The notes under the pieces were generated by a model that was given only the letters and a program-made list of their open reading frames with translations, did no database searches and was not told the origin of the DNA. Made by a program: the position numbers and the translations under genes. A DNA stretch of 13,753 nt from DASWRT01 sp036403035 (GTDB lineage: Bacteria; Pseudomonadota; Alphaproteobacteria; ATCC43930; CGMCC-115725), in assembly GCA_036403035.1 (NCBI GenBank), contig DASWRT010000425.1:1-13753 (forward strand). The letters are read 5' to 3'. How positions within the stretch are numbered: the stretch's first letter is position 1; each line of letters opens with the position of its first letter. Positions 1 through 6,390 of the stretch are shown here, one piece after another.

Positions 1-2
1 AT

Positions 3-188
3 CCGCTCACCGCGTCCCGCGTCGTCCGCCGCATCTACACGAACCTCGCGGTGATCGACGTGACGCCGGACGGTCTCGTCGTCCGCGAGATGGCGGAGGG
101 GCTCGACCTGGTCGGGCTCCAGGAGATCACCGAGCCGCCGATCCGCCTCGCCAACGACTGGCGGCCGCTCGCCGCGCCGCAGGTTTAA
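3..188 (+). CDS. 3-oxoacid CoA-transferase subunit B-like, C-terminal fragment
   Basis: Partial gene: only the last 61 codons are in the window, ending in TAA. The visible residues include RIYTNLAVIDVTPDG and VVREMAEGLD, followed by a QEITEP segment. This is the usual C-terminal pattern of the beta subunit of 3-oxoacid or 3-oxoadipate CoA-transferases (ScoB/AtoA/PcaJ type). These cytosolic enzymes move CoA between succinyl-CoA or acetyl-CoA and a 3-oxo acid. The catalytic Glu and the glycine loop lie upstream of the window, so the substrate cannot be assigned and no symbol is given. The alpha subunit is expected just upstream. Family assignment is fairly sure. Confidence 0.8.
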   Translation, partial: PLTASRVVRRIYTNLAVIDVTPDGLVVREMAEGLDLVGLQEITEPPIRLANDWRPLAAPQV

Positions 189-328
189 CGCGCCACCAAG
201 GAGGCGGCCCCGGACCGGTCACCGTTCGACCCACAAGGGTCGGACGGCAGCCGCCGGAAGGACGGGTGCCGGTCGATTCGGGGTGAAACCCGGAACGGCG
301 CCGCTACCGCGGCGTTCGTCCGCCCGTC

Positions 329-532
329 ATGCACGCCTCGAAGGAAATCTGGCAAGTCGCGATTGAACTCGTTCGCAGCCATGCGGCGGCGGCGGTCGAT
401 ATAGCGCGCGAACATGCGGTCGCAGCCATTGAAGGCGATGCCGACGGCGAGATGAAGGCGTGGGTCGCGGTCGCGCTCGCGATCGAGGATCTGTTCAAGG
501 AAGCGCCGGCCGACGGCGAGCGGATACACTGA
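329..532 (+). CDS. Small DUF6961-like protein, paralogue 1
   Basis: A 67-residue, alanine-rich, predicted helical protein with no signal peptide or membrane segment. It has the pattern ELVRSH near residues 13-18, then a helix, then WVAVALAIEDL near residues 45-55. It resembles small alphaproteobacterial proteins grouped as DUF6961 (recalled similarity, not searched). The protein ending at 921 has the same spacing: exactly 28 residues lie between LVR and a conserved Trp in both. No clear Shine-Dalgarno precedes the ATG. The start was chosen because it lines up with the paralogue. Function is unknown. Confidence 0.6.
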   Translation: MHASKEIWQVAIELVRSHAAAAVDIAREHAVAAIEGDADGEMKAWVAVALAIEDLFKEAPADGERIH

Positions 533-541
533 TCCTCCGTT

Positions 542-597
542 AGAGCCTATCCCGGTAGGCGGTCGCAGACCTCGACCGCCGACTGGGAATAGGCTCT
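542..597. repeat. 56-nt near-perfect inverted repeat (long hairpin)
   Basis: Outer arms AGAGCCTAT (542-550) and ATAGGCTCT (589-597) pair perfectly. After one bulged A (588), CCCGGT pairs with ACTGGG through one G-T wobble. After one A/G mismatch, GGCGGTCG (558-565) pairs with CGACCGCC (573-580) around a 7-nt loop. That gives 23 base pairs in 56 nt. It begins 9 nt after the stop of the upstream small gene and lacks a clean T tract on either strand. It could be a bidirectional terminator, a REP/MITE-like dispersed element or a structured RNA. I cannot tell which without its genomic copy number. Confidence 0.75.
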
Positions 598-708
598 TCG
601 CCCACCGCTGCCGCAATCGATAAAATGCCCGACGAAATCGAAGCGATTTCCTGCACGCCGCCGTTGATCGATACACTTTCGAAACGACCACCCGTCAGTC
701 TGATGCAC

Positions 709-921
709 ATGGAAGCCGAGTTCGTCCCCACCTGCATCGCCGCGGCCCTGGTCCGCAAGCATGGTCTGCGCGCGCCCATCGTAGCCGCGCAGGAGGCAGA
801 CCGCTGCCGTACCCGCGGCGAGATTGCGAAGATGCATCTTTGGACGACGGTCGGCGCCCTCGCCGGAGCGGCGGTCGAGGGAAACGACGCGCTGGATTAC
901 CGTCCGGCGACGGTCCGATAA
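709..921 (+). CDS. Small DUF6961-like protein, paralogue 2
   Basis: Seventy residues from the ATG at 709. The same frame is open back to an ATG at 625 (98 residues), and neither start has a convincing Shine-Dalgarno. I prefer 709 because it places LVRKH at residues 14-18, exactly where the paralogue at 329-532 has LVRSH. Both have 28 residues from LVR to a Trp (HLWTTVGAL here). A RGEIAK stretch occupies the position of DADGEM in the paralogue. It is predicted to be soluble and helical. Function is unknown. The pair looks like an old duplication separated by the 542-597 hairpin. Confidence 0.5.
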   Translation: MEAEFVPTCIAAALVRKHGLRAPIVAAQEADRCRTRGEIAKMHLWTTVGALAGAAVEGNDALDYRPATVR

Positions 922-1013
922 CGCGCCGTCATATCCCGGCCGGCGCGGGCAGACAGGCGCGCTGAAAAATCTGAAATCCCCGAAGCCGAAGCGTCCGACG
1001 CTGACAAGCGCTA

Positions 1014-1247
1014 TCAGCCGGCCGCTTTCATTTCCGCCGGCCCCGGCTCATTCCGTGATGGGTCTCGGGAGCCGCCGTGGCGAAGCTGCATGAAAAGCTG
1101 GAAAGACAGCTCCGTCTTCTTGTCTTCAAGAAAACGAATCGTCGATTCGGGAATACCGTTTGCCGTGCCGCCGCGCGATTCGATCGCGGAGAGCTGTTGT
1201 TCGATCTGTCTGATCTTGGCGCGGACAGTAGATGCCGATGTCGTCAC
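1014..1247 (-). CDS. Small hypothetical protein with N-terminal coiled-coil-like helix
   Basis: Seventy-seven residues from a GTG start preceded by GGGAGA about 6 nt upstream, a good ribosome-binding site. The N-terminal half is charged and helical (AKIRQIEQQLSAIESRGG). A second helix with FLEDKKTELSFQLF follows, and the tail is disordered and rich in Pro, Gly and Glu. There is no membrane segment, signal peptide or recognised domain. The isoleucine/leucine spacing suggests a short helical hairpin or coiled coil. Function unknown; the start site supports a real gene. Confidence 0.5.
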   Translation of the reverse strand: MTTSASTVRAKIRQIEQQLSAIESRGGTANGIPESTIRFLEDKKTELSFQLFMQLRHGGSRDPSRNEPGPAEMKAAG

Positions 1248-1420
1248 TTCGCGTCTCCCGGCGTTTTCTGCACAAACACCGGTGATCGGGAAAGTTCCCC
1301 GATTCTTTTGCGAAGCGGCAGATTTTTTCGCGTTATGCGATCATCTCGACTCGGATGAACCGCGCATCTTCAAGCGCCGCCGGAGCCGCACAAGACTGGT
1401 CTCAGCGAGAAGAATGCGAG

Positions 1421-1690
1421 CTAAGCGCTCCCCGCCGTCCGGCTGCTCTTCGCAAGCCGGAACAGCCGCTGCACCTCGTGCGCCCGATCCAGCGCGCCGG
1501 CGGCGCAGTCGGCAAGGAAGGCGCGTTCCTCGCGGCTGAGCGGCGGCCAGGGATGGTGCGGGTACAGAACCTCGCGGAGATAGGTCAGGGCGAAATGCCG
1601 GTCGGTCAGACGATAGGCGGCCGCGGCCTCCTCGACCGTCGGCAGCGCGCGTGGCTTCCCCCTGACGGACGGATCGGCGAAATGATTCAT
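1421..1690 (-). CDS. Small hypothetical protein
   Basis: Eighty-nine residues from an ATG preceded by GAGGAAGC, a strong Shine-Dalgarno. The same frame is open back to 1849, but the upstream part is Arg/Pro-rich and lacks such a site, so I take the internal start. The protein begins MNHFADPSVRGKPRAL and has a predicted helical middle (TVEEAAAAYRLTDRHFALTY). It ends in a basic tail after a segment with PPLSREERAFLADCAAGALD. No known domain is recognised. It is one of three small minus-strand genes in a row, all reading away from the channel gene's promoter side. Confidence 0.5.
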   Translation of the reverse strand: MNHFADPSVRGKPRALPTVEEAAAAYRLTDRHFALTYLREVLYPHHPWPPLSREERAFLADCAAGALDRAHEVQRLFRLAKSSRTAGSA

Positions 1691-1845
1691 GCTTCCTCGC
1701 GGTTCCGTTGCCGGCCGATCCGCCGCCCCGGCCCGACAGGTGCGAAGAGCCGGCGGACGCGCGGTTTTGCTAGACACGCCGGACGGAGCGAAAGGTTCCA
1801 CGCGGCATCGAATTCGCGCCGCATGCAGTAGCCGGAAGCGTCGGT

Positions 1846-2049
1846 TCACTTCCCTCGATGCACGGGTTTCCCTGCCCCGTATGCAATGTCACCTTCACCT
1901 CTGCTGTACAGCCGGCCGCGCGCCGTATCGATTGCAGCCCACAGCGCTTCGTCGGTAACGCCGTCGCGGCGCATGACCGCACGGACGACCGGATCGGCAA
2001 CCACCTCGTCGAGCAGAGGCTCGTCGCCGCTGCGATCGTATCTCGGCAT
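1846..2049 (-). CDS. Small hypothetical protein
   Basis: Sixty-seven residues from an ATG with a strong purine-rich site (GAGGGGAAGGA) immediately upstream. Residues 11-47 (LLDEVVADPVVRAVMRRDGV, then a DEALWAAIDTARGRL helix) resemble short helical proteins common in alphaproteobacteria. I do not know a function. The C-terminus is glycine-rich and basic. It lies downstream of the channel gene on the same strand, but a terminator-like hairpin at 2201-2220 separates them, so it is probably transcribed independently. Confidence 0.55.
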   Translation of the reverse strand: MPRYDRSGDEPLLDEVVADPVVRAVMRRDGVTDEALWAAIDTARGRLYSRGEGDIAYGAGKPVHRGK

Positions 2050-2189
2050 TCCTTCCCCTCACGCCGTTTTCGATTTTCTGAGCGGTGCGTGATCTTCTTA
2101 CCCATGTAAGCGCCCGCGGCTGTGGCTTGAAGGGGAGCCCGGCGAGGAATTCGAAGACGACGGAAAAGAAAGCCGGACCGGCTGCAAAT

Positions 2190-2220
2190 GAACGAAACAA
2201 TGCTGCCACATGCGGCAGCA
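2190..2220 (-). terminator. Rho-independent terminator of the potassium channel gene
   Basis: Seven-base arms TGCTGCC (2201-2207) and GGCAGCA (2214-2220) pair perfectly around a 6-nt loop. Read on the minus strand, the stem is followed by TTGTTTCGTTC (2200 down to 2190), a T-rich run unusual in this GC-rich DNA. It lies 22 nt after the channel stop codon. Confidence 0.6.
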
Positions 2221-2242
2221 GCAATGTATCGAAACGATGCGT

Positions 2243-3205
2243 TTATAGGCGCTCGCCGCCCCGCCGGTCCGGGAGCGTGTCGTGGAAGCGCCGGAAGTCG
2301 ATCCTGATCCGGCCGGCGTCCGTGCGCGTCAGCACGTCGGCGAAGCGCATCCCCCAGAGCACTTCGCCGGCGATATAGGATTTGCGCGCGTGCACGGTCT
2401 GCGAAAAGGCATCGTCGATTCCGGCGAGAAGCACGATGATCTCGGTCTCGGCGGCGGCGAGCGATGCCGGCGTCGCGCCGCTGAGCGGACTGCCCTCGTC
2501 GATATGGTGGATGATCGTCCAGGGCAAGGTGAAGACCGGCGTCTGCGCATGGACGAGCGGCAGTTCGTGGAACCGGCGCATCTGCTCGCCCTCCGCCGTC
2601 GTCTCCGTCCGTATCAGCGTGACGAAGACGGTCGCCTGGAGGATGTGGTTGTAGCGCTGGTTCGCCGCGCGGAACATCAGCGCCGGCCGGCCCTCGTGGG
2701 TGCCGATCACCGCGACGCGGCTGAACAGGATCCGGGCGTTCGGCCGGGACAGGCGGGCGAACATCACCGCCGCGCCGAGCGCGAACCCCGTCATGCCGAG
2801 CATCGCCTCCGCGCTCGCCAGCAGGTTTGCGATGTGCGACCTCGGATGCATCGTGCCGTAGCCGACCGTCGACATGGTCTGAACGCTGAAATAGAACGCG
2901 TCGCTGAACGATCCCGGCTGCGCGCCCTCGATGCCGCCGTCCATCAGCAGGTAGAGCGTCGCGAAGCCGGCGTTCGCGGCAACTGCGCCGAGCAGGACGA
3001 GCAGCAGGAACCATCGCCACCGTACGGTCAGCAGGGCGTGATATACGTCGCGCCAGCCGGGACGGTGCTCGCCGATGCGCACGTAGGGAGCGTTGCCGCC
3101 TTCGAGCGGCTGCCCGGTCTCGTCCGCCACGATGAGCCGGGGCTGCCCCGCGGCGTCGCCGGGCGGTTCTTTCCCGGAGTCGGTCAGTTTGGATTGCTGA
3201 GTCAT
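2243..3205 (-). CDS. KirBac-type inward-rectifier potassium channel
   Basis: A 320-residue inner-membrane channel subunit, expected to be tetrameric. In order: a disordered N-terminus; an amphipathic slide helix (WRDVYHALLTVRW, 51-63); TM1 (about 64-87); a pore helix with selectivity filter TVGYG (113-117); TM2 (about 124-150); and a C-terminal cytosolic beta-sandwich (about 155-320) with RPNARILFS at its beginning. The slide helix and cytoplasmic domain distinguish it from simple two-TM channels, and the length matches KirBac proteins. I chose the ATG at 3205 because further upstream the frame is Pro/Ser-rich and would overlap the divergent regulator gene. No strong Shine-Dalgarno is visible. 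A terminator follows. The substrate ion follows from the filter; gating ligands are unknown. Confidence 0.88.
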   Translation of the reverse strand: MTQQSKLTDSGKEPPGDAAGQPRLIVADETGQPLEGGNAPYVRIGEHRPGWRDVYHALLTVRWRWFLLLVLLGAVAANAGFATLYLLMDGGIEGAQPGSFSDAFYFSVQTMSTVGYGTMHPRSHIANLLASAEAMLGMTGFALGAAVMFARLSRPNARILFSRVAVIGTHEGRPALMFRAANQRYNHILQATVFVTLIRTETTAEGEQMRRFHELPLVHAQTPVFTLPWTIIHHIDEGSPLSGATPASLAAAETEIIVLLAGIDDAFSQTVHARKSYIAGEVLWGMRFADVLTRTDAGRIRIDFRRFHDTLPDRRGGERL

Positions 3206-3359
3206 GCATGAATGACTCTGCGCCGGAGGCGGAGGTTCCGTCCGGGACGCCGAGCGCGGCGCGCCGGATGAGAATGCACAAAAATGCGGCGACCGGCCGG
3301 AACCGGACGGGGCACCGGCGCCGTTTGCTGACGCACGCTCGATTTTGTCGCGGAACACG

Positions 3360-3779
3360 ATGACGCTTGCCTGCAAGATCCTCCTGGTTGACGATCACGA
3401 CGATATCCGCCGGCTCGTCGCGACCGCCCTGGGCAACGAGGGATACCGAGTCGAAGTCGCCAAGGACGCCCTCAAGGCACGCAGGGCAATCGCGCGCGGG
3501 AGGTATGATCTGGTGATCGCCGACGTCGCGCTGCCGCGCGGCGAGGACGGCATCTCGCTCGTCGCGCACGCGCGCGAGCAGGGCTGCGGCGTGCTCCTCA
3601 TCAGCGGCAGCTACGCTGCCGAGGAGCGGTTGAAGGGGAGCGGCCTCACGTACCTGATGAAGCCGTTCCGCGTCGCGTCGTTCCTGGCGGCGGTGCAGAA
3701 CGTGCTGGCGGCGCGCTTCGCCGAACGCGGCGCCGTTCCGGCAACGGAAGAGCCGCCGCTCCGCCGTCTTACCGGCTGA
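3360..3779 (+). CDS. Receiver-only response regulator
   Basis: A 139-residue protein consisting of one REC domain plus a short tail. All key residues are present: acidic pair D11/D12, phospho-acceptor D55 (in VIADVALP), S82 at the Thr/Ser switch position, and K101-P102 before F103. There is no DNA-binding or enzymatic output domain, so it is CheY/DivK-like and must act by protein contact or phosphotransfer. No histidine kinase is encoded in the window. An in-frame TTG at 3345 is possible, but the ATG at 3360 puts the first beta strand (CKILLVDD) in its normal position. It is divergent from the channel gene, with 154 bp between start codons, in which I could not identify a confident promoter. 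Confidence 0.88.
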   Translation: MTLACKILLVDDHDDIRRLVATALGNEGYRVEVAKDALKARRAIARGRYDLVIADVALPRGEDGISLVAHAREQGCGVLLISGSYAAEERLKGSGLTYLMKPFRVASFLAAVQNVLAARFAERGAVPATEEPPLRRLTG

Positions 3780-3851
3780 CGTAGCGCCTACCGCCAGGGA
3801 ACGCTGACGCGCCGCCGGGCGTAAGCGAAAAGTCCATCCGCCAAAATAATC

Positions 3852-4160
3852 ATGCCTGCCATCCGTTGCCCGAAATGCAGAGCCGCCGCCACAGTCCGCC
3901 GTGACGGCGAGATGCTGTCCGTCACGCACGGCACCGATTTCATGGCCAAGTGCCGCTTTTTCACCGACCGCGCCGGCGTCGACTTCGTCGGGGCGGCGAC
4001 GGAGTGCCCGGACATGCAGAAGGCTGTTCAACGCGCCGCGTGGCGTGTAAGACCGCCATCGACGGCAGCGGCCGTTCCGGCAGCGGCGCCGGAGCCGGCG
4101 GAAGCCGAGGCGGCAGCACCCGATGCGCCGCCGATGCCTGTTCAGGAAGGACTGACTTGA
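3852..4160 (+). CDS. Small CxxC protein with Ala/Pro tail, first gene of cold-shock operon
   Basis: A 102-residue protein. An N-terminal IRCPKC motif gives C6 and C9. C34 and C52 lie further on, so the first 55 residues could form a zinc-ribbon-like site (CxxC-x24-C-x17-C), although the second half is not a canonical knuckle. Residues 65-102 are low-complexity Ala/Pro/Glu. No family is recognised. The stop codon TGA overlaps the TTG start of the next gene, and AGGAAGG just before it serves that downstream gene, so the two should be co-translated. The ATG has no obvious Shine-Dalgarno. Confidence 0.6.
   Translation: MPAIRCPKCRAAATVRRDGEMLSVTHGTDFMAKCRFFTDRAGVDFVGAATECPDMQKAVQRAAWRVRPPSTAAAVPAAAPEPAEAEAAAPDAPPMPVQEGLT
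4144..4150 (+). promoter_or_regulatory. Ribosome-binding site that fixes the TTG start at 4157
   Basis: AGGAAGG lies 6 nt before TTG at 4157, inside the end of the upstream gene. The frame has no ATG or GTG start with a comparable site nearby, and translation from 4157 gives a protein without the Arg-rich shadow sequence upstream. The TTG overlaps the upstream TGA as TTGA. Confidence 0.7.
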
Positions 4161-4873
4161 AACCGTCTCGATCCGATTTCACGCGCGGCGAACGCAGCAG
4201 CGGCGGCGGCGGCGCTGGCGCCGGCGGACTGCCGCCGCGTCGCCGCACCTATTACCGCGCACCGCAGCCGGCGGGCACGGCGGCGCCCGTCGGCGAGGTC
4301 GTCGAGGGCACTGTGGCCCGGTACGACCGCGCCAAGGGCTTCGGCTTCGTCGAGCTGGCCGACGGCGCCGGCAGCGCGTTCCTGCACGTGACGACCCTGG
4401 AGGCGTCCGGCGCCCGTACGCCCGCAGCCGGCATGCGCTTCCGCGGCCGGGTCGGCGAGGGCGCCAAGGGATTGCAGGTTACCGAGGTCGTCGAACTGCT
4501 GGACGATCCGGAGGCCATGGCGGCGCATCGCGAGGCGCAGCAGCAGCAGCGTGAGCAGCGCGGCGGCGTCGCCGACGACCGCCGGGGCTCCGACGATCGC
4601 CGGCCGCGCCGGGGCGGCGCCGCCGCGGACCGCGCGGGACCGGCAAAGCTGGAAGGCACGCCGATGCTGGGCCGCGTGCGCTGGTTCAACACCGAGAAGG
4701 GGTTCGGCTTCATCGCGCCCGACGATGGCGGGGGAGACGTGTTCCTGCACGCGTCGGTGCTGGAACGCATCGGCCTGCAACCGCCGGCGGACGGGCAGCG
4801 CGTGATGATCCTCGTCACCGAGGGCTCGCGGGGCCGCGAGGCGGCGTCGATCGCTCCCGTTGCCGCCGATTGA
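4157..4873 (+). CDS. Double cold-shock-domain (CspA-type) nucleic-acid-binding protein
   Basis: A 238-residue protein with two cold-shock OB folds. CSD1 spans about 48-115, with RNP1 KGFGFVE (60-66) and RNP2 AFLHV (74-78). CSD2 spans about 170-235, with RNP1 KGFGFIA (181-187) and RNP2 VFLHA (195-199). A basic, Gln-rich linker (about 118-167) contains DDRRGSDDRRPRRGG. CSD2 keeps the canonical W176-F177-N178, while CSD1 has Tyr-Asp-Arg at that site, so CSD1 has lost the stacking Trp and may bind RNA differently. Such proteins bind single-stranded RNA or DNA and act as RNA chaperones or antiterminators in the cytosol. It starts with TTG overlapping the upstream stop, and its own TGA overlaps the next TTG. 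The two-domain form is typical of alphaproteobacteria. Confidence 0.9.
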   Translation: MKPSRSDFTRGERSSGGGGAGAGGLPPRRRTYYRAPQPAGTAAPVGEVVEGTVARYDRAKGFGFVELADGAGSAFLHVTTLEASGARTPAAGMRFRGRVGEGAKGLQVTEVVELLDDPEAMAAHREAQQQQREQRGGVADDRRGSDDRRPRRGGAAADRAGPAKLEGTPMLGRVRWFNTEKGFGFIAPDDGGGDVFLHASVLERIGLQPPADGQRVMILVTEGSRGREAASIAPVAAD

Positions 4874-5337
4874 CCGTCGGCGCGCTCCCCTGCTTTGCCG
4901 TGACCGCCCGCGACGGCTATGAGCGCATTGCCGGCTCGGAGGGGCCGCGCCGCGAGTTCCGCATCACCGTCGGCCTCCGGCACGGTTACGAGCGGCACGG
5001 GCGGATTTACGACATCGAGGAGGCGGTGCGGACCGCGCACCGGTGGATGACGGAGCGGGCGGCCCGCGGCGCGCCGTTCCTGTCCGGCATGTTCACGCGC
5101 GGCGAAGTCGTCTACGCCTGGCCGCGCCACGAGGGCGAGGCGGGCAGCGACCGCGAGCCGGTGGCGATCTTCACCGGCGAGGCGATCCCGCTCTACGCCG
5201 GCCACCTCGACGATGCCACGGTCGAGATGCTGCTCGATGAACTCGCGGCGGAGATCGGACAGGCGCTCGGTCAGGAGGAGGTCTACGTCGCCTATCGCGA
5301 CCGTACCTGGATCCTGCGCGCCCGCGATCTCGGGTGA
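4870..5337 (+). CDS. Conserved-looking hypothetical protein, third gene of cold-shock operon
   Basis: A 155-residue soluble alpha/beta protein with no recognised family. It contains EFRITVGLRHGYERHGRIYD near residue 40, a helix with AVRTAHRWMTERAARG, and a strand-rich middle. The end is AGHLDDATVEMLLDELAAEI followed by VYVAYRDRTWILRARDLG. The start is taken as TTG at 4870 because it overlaps the preceding TGA (TTGA), repeating the junction upstream. An in-frame GTG at 4900 is the alternative, and neither has a clear Shine-Dalgarno. A strong hairpin follows the stop directly. The function may relate to the co-expressed RNA-binding protein, but nothing in its sequence shows that. Confidence 0.6.
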   Translation: MTVGALPCFAVTARDGYERIAGSEGPRREFRITVGLRHGYERHGRIYDIEEAVRTAHRWMTERAARGAPFLSGMFTRGEVVYAWPRHEGEAGSDREPVAIFTGEAIPLYAGHLDDATVEMLLDELAAEIGQALGQEEVYVAYRDRTWILRARDLG

Positions 5338-5373
5338 CGGGCGGGACCGCCGCAGCCGTGGCGGCCCCGCCCG
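5338..5373 (+). terminator. GC-rich hairpin terminator after the cold-shock operon
   Basis: CGGGCGGG (5338-5345) pairs with CCCGCCCG (5366-5373) and, after one A/C mismatch, CCGCC (5347-5351) pairs with GGCGG (5360-5364) around an 8-nt loop. That is 13 of 14 pairs, starting at the base after the stop codon. There is no T tract beyond ATTGT, so it may pause RNA polymerase or protect the 3' end rather than be a classical intrinsic terminator. Confidence 0.55.
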
Positions 5374-5691
5374 ATTGTCGCGGAAGTGCTTGCCGGCGCC
5401 CTGGGCCGCCGGCCGGCTTCTGTCCGGCTTGGGCGTCGATCCTATCGCAACCTGGAGGGGCCGGCCGCTGCCCGCCGTCGTGCGGTGCGCGACGTTGTGC
5501 ATGTCGCGCCGCCGCGCCGCATCCGGTAAATCGCGTTAACGAACGGCCGTGATTAGCGCGGGCCGTTCCGCTACCATCCGCCGCCGCGATGGCCCGAGGA
5601 CCGGCTCCTCGCCTTGACGCGGCGCGCGTGCGGTGCGAGTTCGCGGGCTGCTCCGCCCGCTGGACCGGCAATCGAGAGAGGCAGGCACGAA
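5374..5691 (+). promoter_or_regulatory. Intergenic region upstream of the Gly/Arg-rich gene, with an inverted repeat
   Basis: About 320 bp without a supportable gene. It contains GAACGGCC (5541-5548) and GGCCGTTC (5561-5568), a perfect 8-bp inverted repeat with a 12-nt spacer, about 120 bp before the next start. The stretch just before it (CGCGTTAACGAACG) is locally AT-richer and may be near a promoter, but I cannot match -35/-10 boxes. The repeat could be an operator or a transcribed hairpin. GAGAGAGG at about 5675 is the downstream gene's ribosome-binding site. Confidence 0.35.
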
Positions 5692-6345
5692 ATGACCACG
5701 ACGGAGAATCAAGACCGCCCGCCACGGCGGCGCCGCGGACCGCGCACCGGCGCGCCGCGACCGGAAGGCGCCGCAGCGGCCTCCGCCGGTGGCGGCGAGC
5801 CGGCCGGGGGCGGGAGAGGCCAGGGTGGTCCGGGGCAGGGCGGCCGGGGCGGGGGAGGTGGCGGTGGCGGTGGCGGTGGAGGAGGCGGCCGCGGCGACCG
5901 TCGCCCGCGCCGCGGAGCCGGCGGCGATCGGCGCGGCGGCGGCGGCGGTGGTCCGCGGCGTGAGCAGCGCGAGCGGCCGACGATCAAGACGCTGGAGGTC
6001 ACCGTCGAGAAGGGCCGCGACTTCGTCATCACGAAGCGGACCGATTTCGACGACAAGACCAAGAGGCCGGTGTCGATCGGCTATACGCTGACCCGCGAGG
6101 GCCTGCCGCAGCCGGCGGCCTACAAGCGTCTCGCCGAGGCGCGGGAGGCCGCGACCGCGCCGCTGCCGGAACCGCCGCCTCCCGTTGAAGAGGCGCCGGC
6201 CGAAGAGGGTACGGAGACGGAGGCGGAAGCCGCCGATGCGGAAGCCGCGGCGACCGAACCGGGCGGCGGCGGCGATGCCGAAGCCGCCGAGGCGAAGACC
6301 GACGCCGATGCCGATGCCCACAAGGAACCGGCTCAAGGCGGCTGA
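5692..6345 (+). CDS. Gly/Arg-rich protein with acidic C-terminal tail, probably RNA-binding
   Basis: A 217-residue protein in three parts. Residues 1-95 are basic and Gly/Arg-rich, with RG/RGG-like repeats and an uninterrupted run of 14 glycines (53-66). Residues 96-155 form the only ordered-looking segment (TIKTLEVTVEKGRDFVITKR, DFDDKTKRP, SIGYTLTREGLP). Residues 156-217 are Pro/Glu/Ala-rich and strongly acidic. RGG regions in other proteins bind RNA and promote condensation, so the same is inferred here. No known domain is recognised. The ATG has a GAGAGAGG site upstream; an in-frame extension to 5614 looks like noncoding sequence. It lies 354 bp after the cold-shock operon and is probably separately transcribed. 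Confidence 0.65.
   Translation: MTTTENQDRPPRRRRGPRTGAPRPEGAAAASAGGGEPAGGGRGQGGPGQGGRGGGGGGGGGGGGGGRGDRRPRRGAGGDRRGGGGGGPRREQRERPTIKTLEVTVEKGRDFVITKRTDFDDKTKRPVSIGYTLTREGLPQPAAYKRLAEAREAATAPLPEPPPPVEEAPAEEGTETEAEAADAEAAATEPGGGGDAEAAEAKTDADADAHKEPAQGG
5832..5855 (+). other. G-quadruplex-capable run in coding strand
   Basis: Four G tracts (GGGG, GGG, GGGG, GGGGG) separated by loops of 2, 5 and 1 nt fit the usual G4 rule. They are followed by imperfect GGTGGC repeats to about 5890. The run lies in the mRNA-sense strand of the glycine-rich coding region, about 140 nt into the gene. Confidence 0.5.
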
Positions 6346-6390
6346 GACGATACGGCGAGGATCGGCGGGGGTCCGGTCCGTCCGTCCGGC

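Noticed and set aside
1421..1849. A 142-residue version of the small protein ending at 1421
   Set aside because: The extra N-terminus is Arg/Pro-rich and has no ribosome-binding site, whereas GAGGAAGC immediately precedes the internal ATG at 1690.
1770..4031. A 753-codon open frame on the minus strand
   Set aside because: It overlaps the KirBac channel gene, the response regulator and small genes in other frames and is Arg/Ala-rich without domains: a high-GC shadow.
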